This document shows, piece after piece, positions 1-11,745 of a stretch of DNA of 64,000 bases (position 1 is its first letter; every line of letters begins with the position of its first letter). This stretch comes from Vigna angularis. Its lineage: Eukaryota > Streptophyta > Magnoliopsida > Fabales > Fabaceae. The notes beneath the pieces are model-generated. The model worked only from the letters and a program-made list of their open reading frames with translations, was not told the DNA's origin and did no database searches. The DNA lies in the NCBI RefSeq assembly GCF_016808095.1, contig NC_068976.1, positions 702,001 to 766,000 of the forward strand, in the 5' to 3' direction. The position numbers and the translations under genes were made by a program.

Positions 1-2327
1 TTGCTGATGTCATGTAGTTTGAACAAAACTCGATACTTTCTTCAGTAATATAGCTTTCAATCATTGATCCTTTGGGACAATATGGATTTTTAACGTACTC
101 TTTCAAAATCTTCATATAACGCTCAATAGGATACATCCATCTTAAGTATACTGGTCCGCACAACTTGATTTCTCTAACCAAATGAAAAAGTAAATGTACC
201 ATGATGTCAAAAAAAGATGGAAGGAAAAACAATTCTAGTTGACACAAGATGATAACAATCTCGCCTTGAAGTTCATCTAAGTTTGTAGGATCGATGGATT
301 TACTACAAATTGATGAGAAAAATGAACACAAATTGTTTATGGTCTGCCTAACATTTTTGGTCAAAATTCCATGAATAGCCACCGGTAACAATTGTTGCAT
401 TAAGACGTGACAATCGTGAGACTTCATGCCAACAAGCTTTAATTCTTGCATCGACACTAAACTCTTCATATTTGAAGAGTATCCTTGTGGTACTTTGATA
501 CTCTTTAAACAAAGGCAAAAATTTATCTTCTCTTGTCTAGACATTGTGTAACATGCAGGAGGCAAATAAGTACGTTTACCAATCTCCCTGGGTGCCAACT
601 CTTCTCGGATATTCATGTCAACCAAATCCAAACGAGCATTCACTCCATCTTTTGTCTTCCCTGAATGTTGAGTAGTGTATCAATCAAGCTATCACACACA
701 TTCTTCTCTACATGCATCACATCTATGCAATCTCTAACATCTAATTTTGAGCAGTATGGAAGATCAAAGAATATTGATTTATTCTTCCAAGGGGTCGTTA
801 CAGATGACTTCTTGGATGTTTTCCCAAATACATGATGTATTTTATTAACTTTTTCAAGAATTTGAAGGCCAGTAAGTGGATTTGGTGCTTCGTCCCTCTC
901 TTGATATCCATTAAATGCTTTTTTTAACCTTCGATATGGATGATTACATTTTAGAAATCTCCGATGATGCAGATACACCGTCTTTCTTCCGTGTTTCAAT
1001 TGATGAGCTGTAGTGTTTTCTTTACATATAGGACATGCTTTATGACCCTTGACACTATATCCTGACAAATTACCATAAGGTGGAAAGTCATTAATGGTGC
1101 ATAATAACATTGCACGCATCACAAAAGTTTCAGAAGCGAATGCATCAAATATTTCAATCCCATCCACCCACAACAACTTCAAGTCTTCAACTAGTGGTCT
1201 TAGATAAACTTCTATGTCATTTCTAGACTGCTTTGGACCAGATATCATCATAGACAACATCATGTACTTCCTCTTCATGCACAATGCAGGAGATAAGTTG
1301 TAAATTATCAATATAACTGGCCAACAACTATGATTGGTACTTAGATTACCAAATGGGTTCATTCCATTAGTGGCTAAAGCAAGCCTAAGATTTCTACACT
1401 CTTTACCAAATTGGGGGAATTGTTGATCAATATTTTTCCATTGCTTTGAATCAGCTGGATGATGAAGCAGTCCGTCAATTTTTCTCTCATCTGCATGCCA
1501 TCTAAGGTTTTTATCATGTTTTGGATTCGCAAACAAACGTTTAAGTTTGGGCACAATTGGAAGGTACCAAACAACTTTCAAAGCAGATCCATTTTTTTCT
1601 ATCTCACCATTATCTTCACTATTGTTTTTTGACTTGTATCGTGATAACCGTCATTTTGGACACTTTGTCAAAAATTCAAACTCTTTCCTATATAAAATGC
1701 AGTCATTGGGACAAGTATGTATCCTTTTATACTCCATACCCATCGGACAAAGAATTTTCTTTGCATCATAATTACGAGTGGGTAGTGTATTTTCATCTGG
1801 CAGCATTTCATTCAACAACGTCAACAATTATGTGAAACTCTTATCAGTCCATCCATTAGTCGCCTTCAAATTCATGAGCCTTAACACTATTGACAAACGT
1901 GTGAACTTAGTTGAACCGACATACAAAGGTGTTTCCGCATCAATCGACATCGTCTCATACACATTAGCTTTGGCAAAATTTTATACGCCAACATTGCGGA
2001 TCATGTCCTCTAATTTGTCTTCATCCGGTCGATCTTCTTCCATGGTGCAATCAATAACATTTTCAGTTTAGGATTCAGTCGGAAATTGCATTTCTTCGTC
2101 GTGCCATATCCATGTTGTATAGCATCTTAGGAAACCATCATAGATAAGATGTTCTCAAATTTGGGTTGCGTTCAACTTTCTCGCATTCAAACAGTTCACA
2201 TAAGGACATCTAAACTTCACTTCATCATGACTTCTACCCTCATTACGTTGTGCAAATTGTATAAATTCGTCTACCCCTCTCTCGTACTCAGCATTAATGC
2301 GTGGTAAATTAATCCAATTTCGATGCA
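1..2327 (-). pseudogene. Decayed CACTA transposase (TNPD/Transposase_21 type)
   Basis: Read on the minus strand this is the N-terminal two thirds of a TNPD-like transposase. The longest open stretch (1581-640, 313 codons) keeps the central Transposase_21 landmarks: GMNPFGNLSTNHSCWP, the CPIC zinc-binding pair and DVMHVEKNVCDSL. The first acidic residue of the usual ATDGMNPF motif is replaced: the copy reads ATNGMNPF, whereas the intact copy at the right edge has Asp. Parts outside that stretch are broken by stops and frameshifts, including the zinc-finger region around 1620-1690 and the N-terminal transposase-associated domain (1690-2327). In a functional element this protein would bind the ends and cut DNA in the nucleus. 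This copy should be inactive. Confidence 0.85.
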
Positions 2328-2415
2328 TACGTAATATTCTACAAAATTACAATCATACAATTATACAATATATTCAACATACAATCAATTCAATCATACA
2401 ATCTATTCAATTATA

Positions 2416-2672
2416 CAATCAAACAATTAATAAACATTCAAATTATCAATTCAAACTTTCAATCATACATAATTATTCATATTCAACACACAAAAAATTA
2501 AAAATTAACAAAATAAAAATTAATAAACAGAATAATACAATCATACAATCAAACAATTAATAAGCATTCAAATTACCAATTCAAACATTCAATCATACAA
2601 TATTATTCATATTTAACCTACAAAAAATTAAAAATGCACAAAATGAAAATTAATAAACAGAATAATATGAAC
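2416..2672. repeat. Tandem duplication, about 130-bp unit, two copies
   Basis: The phrase CAATCAAACAATTAATAA starts at 2416 and again at 2546, and the sequence between recurs with few changes up to the shared AATAAACAGAATAATA. The unit is A/T-rich and lies in the 5' leader of CACTA element 1. Confidence 0.8.
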
Positions 2673-3069
2673 CTGGGAGCGTGAAAAACCACACAATAAT
2701 GAAGAATATTGAACAACTCGTGGTCTGAACGGAACAAATTTAAAAGAAAAAACACAATACCTACAAAAAAATACAACAAAACGTAAGTTTGATAATCTGA
2801 ATCAATAAAAAAACGTATCAAACCAACCCAAAAACTATAAAAAAAAACGAAAAAACTCGAGCGACCAAAGCCAAATTTGATCGGATACAAACATAGGTGA
2901 TGAAAAATGAGGAAGGAAGTCCTTCTACAGTGACGGCGGCGGCGCAACGGTGGCGGAAGAAAGAATGGAGAAAGATCGTGGCGGCAAGAACGTCGTTGTA
3001 GAGAAAATGGCTGGAGACTCTTCGCGTTCGAAACTGTTCGAGGAAGACGAAACTGTTCACTCTGTAATA

Positions 3070-3780
3070 TTTTTTTTAACCTAATCAAATGTTACTACCG
3101 TGGTTCATTAGAAAACCGCGGTAATAGAGTGGATACGGCCTCGGTTCCCAACATAATCGAGGCCTATTCTCTTAAAAAAAAAATTAAAATTGTTCTGAAA
3201 TGGCAATTTGGAAATTTTTTTCAACCTTTATGTCGCGGTTCCACGGCCAACTGAGGCCTATTCTCTTAAATATTTAAAATTTGTTCAAATAAGGGAATGG
3301 GCCGCGATTCCCCCAGAATCGAGGCTTATTCCCTCACGATCTGACTTCAAAATTTATTTAAGAACTGTTTTGGCGAGAATTTCAGAATTTTGCAGGGACA
3401 ATAGACCGTGGTTCCCCCCAAAACCGAGGCCTATTCCCTGACGGTCTGACTTCAAAATTTATTTCAGGACTGCTTTGGCGGGAATTTGAGAATTTTGCAA
3501 GGACAATAGACCGCGGTTCCCCCCAGAACCGAGGTCTCTTCCCTAACGGTCTGACTTCAAATTTATTTTAGACTGACTTAGGTGGGAATGTCAGAATTTT
3601 GCAGGGACAATAGGACGCAGTTCCCCCATAACCGAGGCCTATTCCCTGACGATCTGATTTCAGACTGACTTGGGTGGGAATGTCAGAATTTTGCAAGGAC
3701 TATAGGTCGCGGTTCCTTGGAGAACTGCGACCTAAAGGTGTATACGGTCGCGGTTCTGTTGCAACTAAGGCCTATACTGT
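3070..3780. repeat. CACTA subterminal repeat array (right end of element 1)
   Basis: Tandem units of about 90-105 bp share GAATTTTGCAGGGACAATA followed by a CGCGGTTCC...AACCGAGGCCTATTCC block, visible near 3380, 3485, 3590 and 3680, with looser copies from 3120. Subterminal repeats of this kind are the known binding sites of TNPA-type proteins in CACTA elements. The AACCGAGGC core also occurs in the left end of element 2 (56090-56470). Confidence 0.75.
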
Positions 3781-3892
3781 TGATATAATTTCAAAAATGC
3801 CACTGCGCAATATTATGATTCGGGTTCTGGTTAACCGATGCATAATGTGCGCTGTAGTAGATCAATTTTTTTCTATTGGGGGAAGTAAATTC

Positions 3893-4567
3893 AATTTGTT
3901 GTTGGAGAAGATGTAACCTTTAAACTCTCATGTATTTGAATTGGTTTTAATTATATTTTCTTCTTTCATCAATTGTTAGGGATTTTCTCCTTTGTTCTAT
4001 GCTTGTTATGTTTTGATCATTCATGACATGATTTTATGGTCTTCTTTGTTATTGGGAAATACCTAGAAACCACGATCTGGAGAATCTCTCCCAAGAGCAA
4101 TATTGCCTAAGGATGGGGATAGGAGAATTGGTTGTCTGAAGCTTCTAATCGTAATGTAGAATTAATTATTAGGTATGCAAGGGATTGTGGTCTAGTAATT
4201 AAGGATATGCTTTCTTCGTCGAGGTATCAGGTTTTAAGTAATTTAGAAAGTGATGTTAACAATTGAATGAAGAAGATGAATTGTTATATGCATGAGAGTA
4301 AACTAGGTGAAATCTAAACCCCAACAACATACTCATATCATATTTTCAACTTCATCTATTCATTCTAGTGTTTAGCCTCAATAGATCAATTTGCATTCAT
4401 ATTTACTTTCTTATTTTGCATTCAAACCCTAAAATATTTCTTCAAAGTCTTAATTAGTTAAGTAATTACATGACTGTTTAATGTTGTGAGTCTCTTGGGA
4501 AACAATACTTGGTCTTACCACTTATTATTACTTGATACGATTCGGTACACTTGCCGATATCTTAACA
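3893..4567 (+). mobile_element. Truncated solo LTR, + orientation
   Basis: The stretch from TTTGTTGTTGGAGAAGATGTAACC to ACACTTGCCGATATCTTAACA matches the second half of the solo LTR at 28174-29445, including the late landmarks CTCATGTATTTGAATTGG, TCTCCCAAGAGCAATATT and the GATTCGGTACACTTGCCG end. The first half is missing and is replaced by CACTA element 1. It ends in the expected TTAACA. It has no coding capacity. Confidence 0.75.
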
Positions 4568-4570
4568 ACT

Positions 4571-5979
4571 TCTCCCTGCACCTCACCAACTTCACCCTAC
4601 ACCTGCCATTATTTTGATATTTCCAATTCCAACCCTGTCAGGAATATTTTCACTTTTAAAAAAATCTGACCCATCCATTGAATAATAAAAAGAAGGAAAC
4701 CCTACACCCCTTTCTCCACTCTAGTGCCGCATTTCACATTTGAAAACCCTACACCCATTTTTCCTCCCTTCTTCTTTTGTGCCGAATTGCATATCTCACC
4801 CTATACCCCTTTGTTTCTCCTCTCTTCCAACATTTCTCTCATCCTCTCCTCCTATCTCTCACTTTGACCATTTATTTTGAATCTCGTCCTCCCTTCCTGT
4901 CTAGTTTCTGGTTTGCTGGTTGTGTGGTGTTGATGTTGGTGGTTGTGTGGTGTTGTTGTGGTGGTGAGGTGTAGCATAGTAGTGGTTGTTTTTCTTCAAG
5001 CTTAGCTTTGGCGTATAGGTTAGTTGTTGTGATATTTCCTTAAGTTGCTCGTATGTAATGCATGATGATTGTTTGGTTTTGTTATCTGTTGTTATTATGG
5101 TACGCTTGCAGGTTGGGATGCTTGATCTAGGGTTCAGGTTGCTTTATCTGGGTTGGGATGTTGGATCTGTAAATGCGGTTAAGGCACCACCGCACATGAA
5201 AGTGCATTTTAGAGTCGCGCCGCAATTAGAGCTATGCTTAGTGTTCGCGCAGAGTCGCACTTGGGAGTGCGGTTGAGGAGCACCGCAGTTGGAGGTCCGA
5301 CTGGTGCTGTTGGCTGAAGTTCGCGAAGTACGGTTGAGGAGCGCCGTAGTTGGAGGTGCGCTAGTGCTTCGCCGAAATTGGAGTTGCGATTGATGTTGGG
5401 CGAAGTTGGAACTACGGTGAAACATTTTTTTAGGTTTTCTTTCTTCGGTTTTCTTATTTAAAATTATGTTAATATATTGAAATAATATTTTTAATATTTT
5501 ATATAAATTTTTTTGTTAATATGATTTCGTAGCATATTTTGCTTTTTTTATTTTTTTGTTAATTGTTTTTAAATTTGTTGTTTTTTTTATAATTTTAAAT
5601 TTATTATATATTATTTATTATGTATATTTTTTTGTTTAATTTTATTTGTTTTGTTTTTGAATTTTTTTTAATAAGTAATTTTTATGAAATTATTTATTTC
5701 TTTAAATAATAGTTATTTTGCCTAAATTTTTTATTTTTGACTTATTATTTTCTTTCTTAATTTATTTTTTATTTTTAATGTTTTTGTTATAATTTGTAAT
5801 TATTGAAGTATTGTTTATTAAGTAATTTTTGTTGTTATTAATTTTTTCTTCATTATTTTATTATTAATTTTTTATTTTATGATTATTTATTATTGGTTTC
5901 AATATTTATTATTACGTAATTTTTTTGTATATAATTGGTTAATGATATAATTCGTTAATAATATAATTGGTTAATAGAA
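4571..5979. other. Left arm of the proposed MULE; no gene seen
   Basis: After the terminal motif come pyrimidine-rich stretches (4680-4870), a GT-rich tract (4915-4990), then a GC-richer zone (5160-5425) with repeated GCGGTTGAGGAGCACCGC-like units, and finally a very T-rich stretch (5430-5950) that could be an intron or leader of the plant-mobile-domain gene. No credible open frame is present. Confidence 0.4.
5165..5425. repeat. Degenerate CG-containing repeat zone
   Basis: Short repeated phrases of the type GCGGTTGAGGAGCACCGC, CGCAGTTGGAGGT and GAAGTTCGCGAAG recur here with changes. The zone is markedly richer in C+G than its surroundings. A looser inverted counterpart (GCAGCACCCC...CGCAGTTTGAAGTG) lies at 21148-21180 in the opposite arm of the proposed MULE. 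Confidence 0.5.
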
Positions 5980-8003
5980 ATGGTTAGAACTAAAGGCAGA
6001 TCATCTTCTCGTGGTGAGGCTTCATCTTCTCGTGGTGAGTCTTCATCTTCATCACATTATGAAAGGAAATGACCTACGACATCTGCTCATAGAAGATGCG
6101 TAGAAGAATATCATGTGAATGTTATTCATAAGGATGAGTTTGAGGAGCAGGACGAAATTATACATTAGGGATATGGTGAGGACGACTATGTTGAGCAGGA
6201 AGATGTTCAACAGCAGGATGACTATAGTGAGGAAGAAGATGAAGATGAAGATCAAGATGAAGCTGAAGATGGTGGATTTCCAGGAGGTCCATGTGACACC
6301 TCCTTTCTTACACATTATACCCAGCATGTTGCATTTTCCATATGGCAAGGTTAGGTTAGTCATCAACCTAAATGTTAATTATTCATTAATTATTTATTTA
6401 TTTTTGTTATATAACTTTGCGTTTTTATGTAGGATCGAGGGGAGATCAAAGTGATGTCCCATAGTAAAAAATTAAAACATTTTGGAACGTACCATGAGGT
6501 TATTGAGCCTTATATCTCCATGTCGGGTTTGGCTTCCTTAGTCAACCTATCATACGAGTATGCCGATCATGGATTGATCGTTTCCCTTGCGGAGAGGTGA
6601 CACCTAGACACAAATACTTTCCACCTCCTAATAGGAGAGTTGCGTGTCACATTAGATGACCTTCACAATCTGCTCCACCTTCCTCTCATGGGGCAATTTT
6701 TGTGAGGTGGAGGAGTTAGAGTATGATGAGGCTCGTTCTCATATTATGGACTTGCTTGGCGTCGACCGCGCCAAAGCTTCAGCCGGGATGAAACAGTCAC
6801 GCGGTCCAAAAGTTAAGCTCAAATGGCTCCGTAAGGTCTATTAGGAGTGCATTGAGCAAGAGCTTTGGGAGTGCGCTGCTCGGGCCTACTTGTAGCATCT
6901 ACTTGGATGCACAATTTTTACGAATAATACCTCCTTATGTTGCGATACTTGAATGCTTGTGCGAGATAAGCCTGGAGAATAGTTGCACTGGCACATATGT
7001 ATGAGCAACTAGGAGATGCTAGCTTCATTGTTGTCAAGCAGATAGCTAGATATTCCATTCTTCTACAGGTACATTTTAGTTTTACAAAAAAAAATTAATA
7101 TATTTTAGGAATGTATAAAAGAATTTAAGTAATGTTTTTTGTAGAGTTGGATATATGAGCACCTTCCTGACATGGGAAGGAGGCAAGTGTCGGATAGGTA
7201 CACAGACCTCGATCCACGGGCGTCACGATATATAGCTCCGAGGCAGGGTTGGAGTTTGACGGAGGGGCGGACATATCTGGATGGGCTCACTTATGATGCA
7301 GTCATCTAGCATCCATACATTTCGCACAGACGTACCTGTCCATTCATGGTCATATGTATGTTTTCATGATAGATCCAACTAGGCGACATGATTCACCGTC
7401 ATCTACCTGAATGCGTATTGCGTCAGTTTGGTTTTCAGCAGATCATACCACGTTTGCCTAAGAGCCTTTCGATGCCAAACATTCCTACGATTGATCTAAA
7501 TTGGTTGAGGTATGTAGAGCATGTCATTACTAGTGTTGCTGAAGCTCATGAGCCCCCTACGTGTTTTGATGGATACTTAGTGTGGTTTAGACGGGTGTCC
7601 CACCCGTACATCACTCCAGCTGACAACGATGATCGACCTAGTCTTGCACCGCGCATGAGGCAACACCTTCCAGATGACATCCTGGTGCCCCTAGTTCGTC
7701 GTAGACGGTCGCCTGAATCTGGATTGTTGGTATGTAATGAAACTAAGTGTGATTGTTTATTATATCAATTTTTGTTTACATAGTTAATTTATTTATTTTG
7801 TTATATTCATTTCAGGGTGGTATGAGTCGTGCGATCAGGATGTTGCAGAGCATGTTAACCTGTCAAGACGTCACATTGGGCATTGTAGCTTATCAGTGCA
7901 CTTCTGAGACACTACAGGTTGCTCTTAGATCCGTTGAGGAGTATGAGGCTAGTACTAGAGAGGTGTTCGTCATGTGCGTGGACGAGCATCATTTTCTTGA
8001 AAG
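5980..8003 (+). pseudogene. Plant mobile domain (PMD / MAIN-like) protein, decayed
   Basis: The start ATGGTTAGAACTAAAGGC opens a Ser-rich then very acidic N-terminus. After a probable intron (acceptor near 6431) comes the PMD proper: SLVNLSYEYADHGLIVSLAE, a conserved block around EVEELEYDEARSHIMDLLG, the VDRAKASAGMKQSRGPKVKL block, and later LRQFGFQQIIPR and DGYLVWFRRVSHPYI. A final exon after 7816 gives a short C-terminal tail. The protein family is known from host MAIN/MAIL proteins (silencing, meristem maintenance) and from transposons. In-frame stops (for example near 6070, 6167, 6597 and 6841) and a frameshift near 6700 make it non-functional. Its partner in context is the convergent MULE transposase. 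Confidence 0.75.
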
Positions 8004-8341
8004 GACATTGTTATATATGTACTTTTTTAATGCTTATTTATGTAACGTTTAATTATACTTTGAATATTCATAATGCATATTTATGTATGGTTTCCATACT
8101 GTGACTAATTATAATTTATTGAACGCGTTAATATGATTCATCTTCGTTCAATCAAATTATATAACGAGACACAATTCAAATAACGGACAATTAATATGAC
8201 AATCAATTCAAAACAATGAATTAGTACAAAAGATATTTACAATTGAAAAAATATATCACTACAAAACAAACTTAATTTTAGTCTTCTCCAAGATCTACAT
8301 AAGTTCTATTAAGTCCCATTAACTCTATAAAGGATTACATC
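8004..8341. other. Convergent 3' spacer between PMD and OTU-transposase pseudogenes
   Basis: AT-rich sequence between two convergent decayed genes. It would hold both 3' UTRs. No gene or repeat is recognised. Confidence 0.4.
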
Positions 8342-9633
8342 CTATGTGTATAAAATGAGGACCATGATCGCGCCTCTAGGTAACAATGGTTTGAGGAAAT
8401 GATGTCCATCATGGGTAATGGACAACCATCTTGTAATTGAACTTGGAAACTTAATATTAGTAAATGAATAATAATGGGCAATGGTTATGGTATAATAGAA
8501 ATGGAAGTTTACCTGTACGAAATGACATCCATTAATAAATCCAATGCATAAGATCTGATGTTGTCTGGTATCAGTAGGCGGTGAAGTGCGTAGTGGGAGT
8601 ATAGTTATACTCTGAACATAGGACAAACATACTAAGATGACATTGTATCTATTTGCAATGGCATAGCCAATGTTTGGTATAGTCATCCACTTCTTAGCAT
8701 TAACCTGTATTTCTTGAAGGTAAGTATTTATGAAAACAAATACAAAATAACAAATAAGTAATGTTTATGAGGTAAATAACAAGTATCTATGATCGATCGT
8801 GGACAACCAGTGACTGTCGTAGTTCTTCCAATCGATTGTAGCTTCCTACTAATTTTGCGTATTCATCACGCCACTAAGTTAGTTCTTGATAAAGGTCATG
8901 TCGTATAACGGGCCATGCCGATTCACCTAGGCCGAACAAAGCAGTAATGCATCGATAACGGCAATGACAATCGCCAACAACATCGACAATGTATGGATGA
9001 TAGATCAGATGAAATTGATTTAACATCGGTATTGGCCTTCACGCAACTTCTTTCGGCTTCGATTTGCTTTTGATTTTCGTGATGAAGGCTTTGTCCTAGA
9101 ATGAAAAGTGTCAACGTGCTTAAAATATGATGGGTCACGTTTCGTAGACCTCTCATGACGTGCAATTTTAGTTTTTTGCACCTTTTGTTTTCACTTTATG
9201 CGAAGGAGCAACTATAAATGTCATCTCTTGGCAAGCGATTTCTAGCATCTTCTGCTTGAAGTTGACTTTTTAACCAATGTCAACATTCTTGAATCGTTCT
9301 TGTACCAGTTTAACTTCACGATCTAAGCTAAACTCTAGAAGCGATTCAGTAGAAACAGTACTTGAAATGCTTAAATGGGTCCACATAACATGTATTTCAC
9401 CCAGAAGAAATATTCCAAGCTCATATCGTGCTAATACACAAGCACATGGTACGCCATACGTTGACCTCAAAATACATTCACAACGAGCACAGTCCAAACC
9501 TATTTGACTCACTCGCTCCCTTTCATCGACAATAAGTCCTAGAGCGTATTGTGAAACACGTCCAACAAGTCTTCTATATCGCAATCCTTTATAAGCATCA
9601 CTCATTACGTTAAGACTTTTTTTCAAAGGAGGC
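8342..9633 (-). pseudogene. C-terminal half of MULE transposase: SWIM zinc finger plus OTU-like cysteine protease
   Basis: On the minus strand, 9633-9270 continues the MULE transposase broken at the LTR insertion: KSLNVMSDAYKGLRYRRL, then a SWIM-type finger (CECILRSTYGVPCACVLARY). Downstream, around 9000-8830, the frame reads PYIVDVVGDCHCRYRCITAL and FGLGESAWPVIRHDLYQEL, which fits the catalytic-Cys block of OTU/otubain-like proteases (usual D-G-x-C). About 8700-8520 gives WMTIPNIGYAIANRYNVILV and CIGFINGCHFVQ, the block with the catalytic His. Stops and frameshifts separate these blocks. The OTU-to-transposase order is read directly; protease activity is lost here. Confidence 0.7.
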
Positions 9634-10531
9634 TGATGGACGAACACCCAAGGTGATGACGATAGAAGCTTTGCGAGCACGATTCGAACTCCTCGAGCCT
9701 TCCTCGACGAGAGAAGACGCAGCGGATATGTAGACGAAGCTCTAAATCGGGAGCTGACTTGAAGGAAAACTACTAAACTATGAACAGACTCAAGAAAACC
9801 CTAAGATCTAAGGTTTAATCGGTAGATAACCCTAGAGACACGAAGGAAACCCTAGAAAAGGGGGAAAGCTCAAAATGAACCGATTAATCGGTTCAAACTC
9901 AAGATTGAACGGTGGGAAAGCTAGATTGCTCAGTGGAAAGTGGATTAAACGGTAGAAAAGGGAAAACAATCGGTGGAAAGTCTGGATCTAGGGTTGCAAT
10001 GAAAGAAATAATATAGAATAGAAGTTGAATGTGGAATGGTGACGGAGGAGCTCTCGAGTGGACGGACTCGAGAAAGATGCAAGGTGAAATCTAAGGTTGA
10101 AGACGTGAATGAAGCTGTGGTTTCTATGAAATGAAAATTGATGCGCTGAGGATGATGTATCAAAGCGCTAATGAGGAAGCGAAATGCTGACGCATGCCAC
10201 TAAAGATGTGGCTGCAGATGATTAGCGCTTCGTGGAGGATGACGTCGTGGATGAGAGAGAAGCATCGTGGAATGGAAAAATGGAAGTGAAAGAGTGTACT
10301 TGGAAGGTGGCTAGAGGGAGTCTCTGGACTCTCTAGCCTTTGACTTTCAAGAGAGAATAGTTTCTGATTCAGAAAACTCAATTCTCATTAATCTCCAAAA
10401 GTGCCAATACAAGAGAGGAGCTGTGTATTTATAGTAACCCATGCTCCTTACAAGCTAAAATATGTGCACAATAAAATGTAAAAACTACAAAAAGAGGACA
10501 CTGGGAAAACACATCAGGCAGGATTCCATCA
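9634..10531 (-). repeat. 3' LTR of the gag-only retrotransposon (898 bp)
   Basis: Direct repeat partner of 15056-15938, with few differences visible by eye, so the insertion is fairly recent. On the minus strand a TATA-like TATAAATA lies at 10426-10433, upstream of the R/U5 part. The polypurine tract lies just outside the right edge. Confidence 0.92.
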
Positions 10532-11745
10532 TACCCTCCCTCTTAAAAAAAAAAGATTTGTCCTCAAATCTGGCAATCGCCTTATGAAGAAGCTCCACAC
10601 AATCTTTGGGAGCATGGCCATCTTGGAGTTGCCTTATTCTTTTATATCCACTTTTTCTTCCTCCTGGATCAAACACAAATATGCAATAAACATCAAGTAT
10701 ATTTTCAATTAATATCAATCCAAGAAAGAATTTTTCTATAAAAACAAGGAAATAAGGACTTCTAATATTTTGTTTTATCACATTTGAAAATTCTAGAAGT
10801 CCAAATTCACTTTTGTCTTGAGTTATTTCTTTCCTAAAAGATAAGAATAATTCAAGATTTGAATTGTCATATTTTGAAAAAGTTTGCATAGAATATGAGA
10901 TGACAATTTGTTTGAAAGAGAAGTTAAAAATTGAAAAATAATCAATTATTGGAAAAGAAGTAAAGTTTTGGAAACCTTCCCTTTTAGGTTCCATGTTCTT
11001 TGAAAGAATAGGATTTGTCATCAGTAACAATTTCTCCTTTTCTTTCTTCTCTCTTTCTTGCCTTTCTCTCTTTTCTTCTTCTTTTCTCTCCTTTTCTTTT
11101 CTCTCTTCTTCTTTTCTTTTATCATCTTCTCTTTCTTCCTTTTCTTCTTCTCTTCTTCTTCTCTCTTCTTCTCTTCTTAATTCCTCTCTTCTTCTCTCTT
11201 CTCTTTTCTCGTTTTCCTCTCTCTCTCTCTCTCATCTCTTCTTCTTTCCTTTCTTCCTGGTCTTTTCTCTCAATCTCTCTTTCTCTATTTTTATCCTTGA
11301 TCTCTTTAAGTCTTGCCCCAAATTCTAGTTCTCTATGAAGAAACCCATGATCATTTAAACTCTCAAGAAATAATTTTCCATCATCAATGCAATCTTTAAT
11401 TAATTCTAGGTTTCTTTTAATGCTTGAAGGCACAAACTTTCTTCTTATGCAAGCTTTTAAATCATACCAATCACGAATAGGAGACTTTCTATCTTTCCTA
11501 ACATGATATTGTCTTTCATCCCACCACTCTCTTGCATGCTCTTCTAACTTAGAGAGATATATGCTAAGAACATAGGATTCACTCTCTCTATAAAACCAAG
11601 GATTTATTTTATCAATTTCTTTTTCCCAAGCTAGGTATGTTAATGCACCTATGTCTTTACCAAAGAATGGAAGATTCCTAGCTTGTTTAAACATTTCATC
11701 AACATTATCTAACCTAGAAGACCTATATGAACTATAAGAAGACAT
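10485..11745 (-). CDS. Retrotransposon gag-like protein, frameshifted
   Basis: The main frame starts at 11745 (MSSYSSYRSSRLDNVDEMF) and runs through a Retrotrans_gag-like capsid region (about residues 30-125: LAWEKEIDKINPWFY, LEEHAREWWDERQYHVRKD, LKACIRRKFVP). It then enters a long Glu/Arg/Lys-rich charged tract encoded by a CT-rich microsatellite (11040-11290). The track breaks at about 11122 and resumes in another minus frame (11030-10485) with a gag C-terminal part, ending within the LTR. The role is to form particles that package the RNA. A single frameshift in the simple repeat may be recent. Gag lies next to the 3' LTR rather than the 5' LTR, which is unusual. Confidence 0.75.
11040..11290. 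repeat. Polypyrimidine (CTT/CT) microsatellite inside gag
   Basis: Long runs of TTCTT, CTCTTCTT and (CT)n occur on the + strand. On the minus strand they encode Glu/Lys/Arg repeats. Length change here is the probable cause of the gag frameshift. Confidence 0.85.

Larger units (their letters stand above)
1..3860 (-). mobile_element. CACTA (En/Spm) element 1, 5' part, left side cut by window
   Basis: The first 2.33 kb aligns by eye with the reverse-strand transposase at 60735-63079, so this is a second copy of the same family. It is followed to the right by a leader (2328-3070) and by subterminal repeats (3070-3780), as expected for the 5' end of a minus-strand CACTA element. The right boundary is not clean: a TGTAGTAG-like stretch near 3848-3860 could be a decayed terminus ending in TAGTG, and LTR similarity begins by about 3893. 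The 3' half lies outside the window. Family assignment is firm; the right boundary is approximate. Confidence 0.75.

Noticed and set aside
2618..3088. 156-codon minus-strand frame rich in Phe/Leu upstream of CACTA element 1 transposase
   Set aside because: Low-complexity hydrophobic composition in the element leader, no family match, and start and end fall in subterminal repeats.
10993..11338. Ser/Leu/Phe-rich open frames on the + strand
   Set aside because: They are antisense shadows of the CT-rich microsatellite that codes for the charged part of gag on the minus strand.
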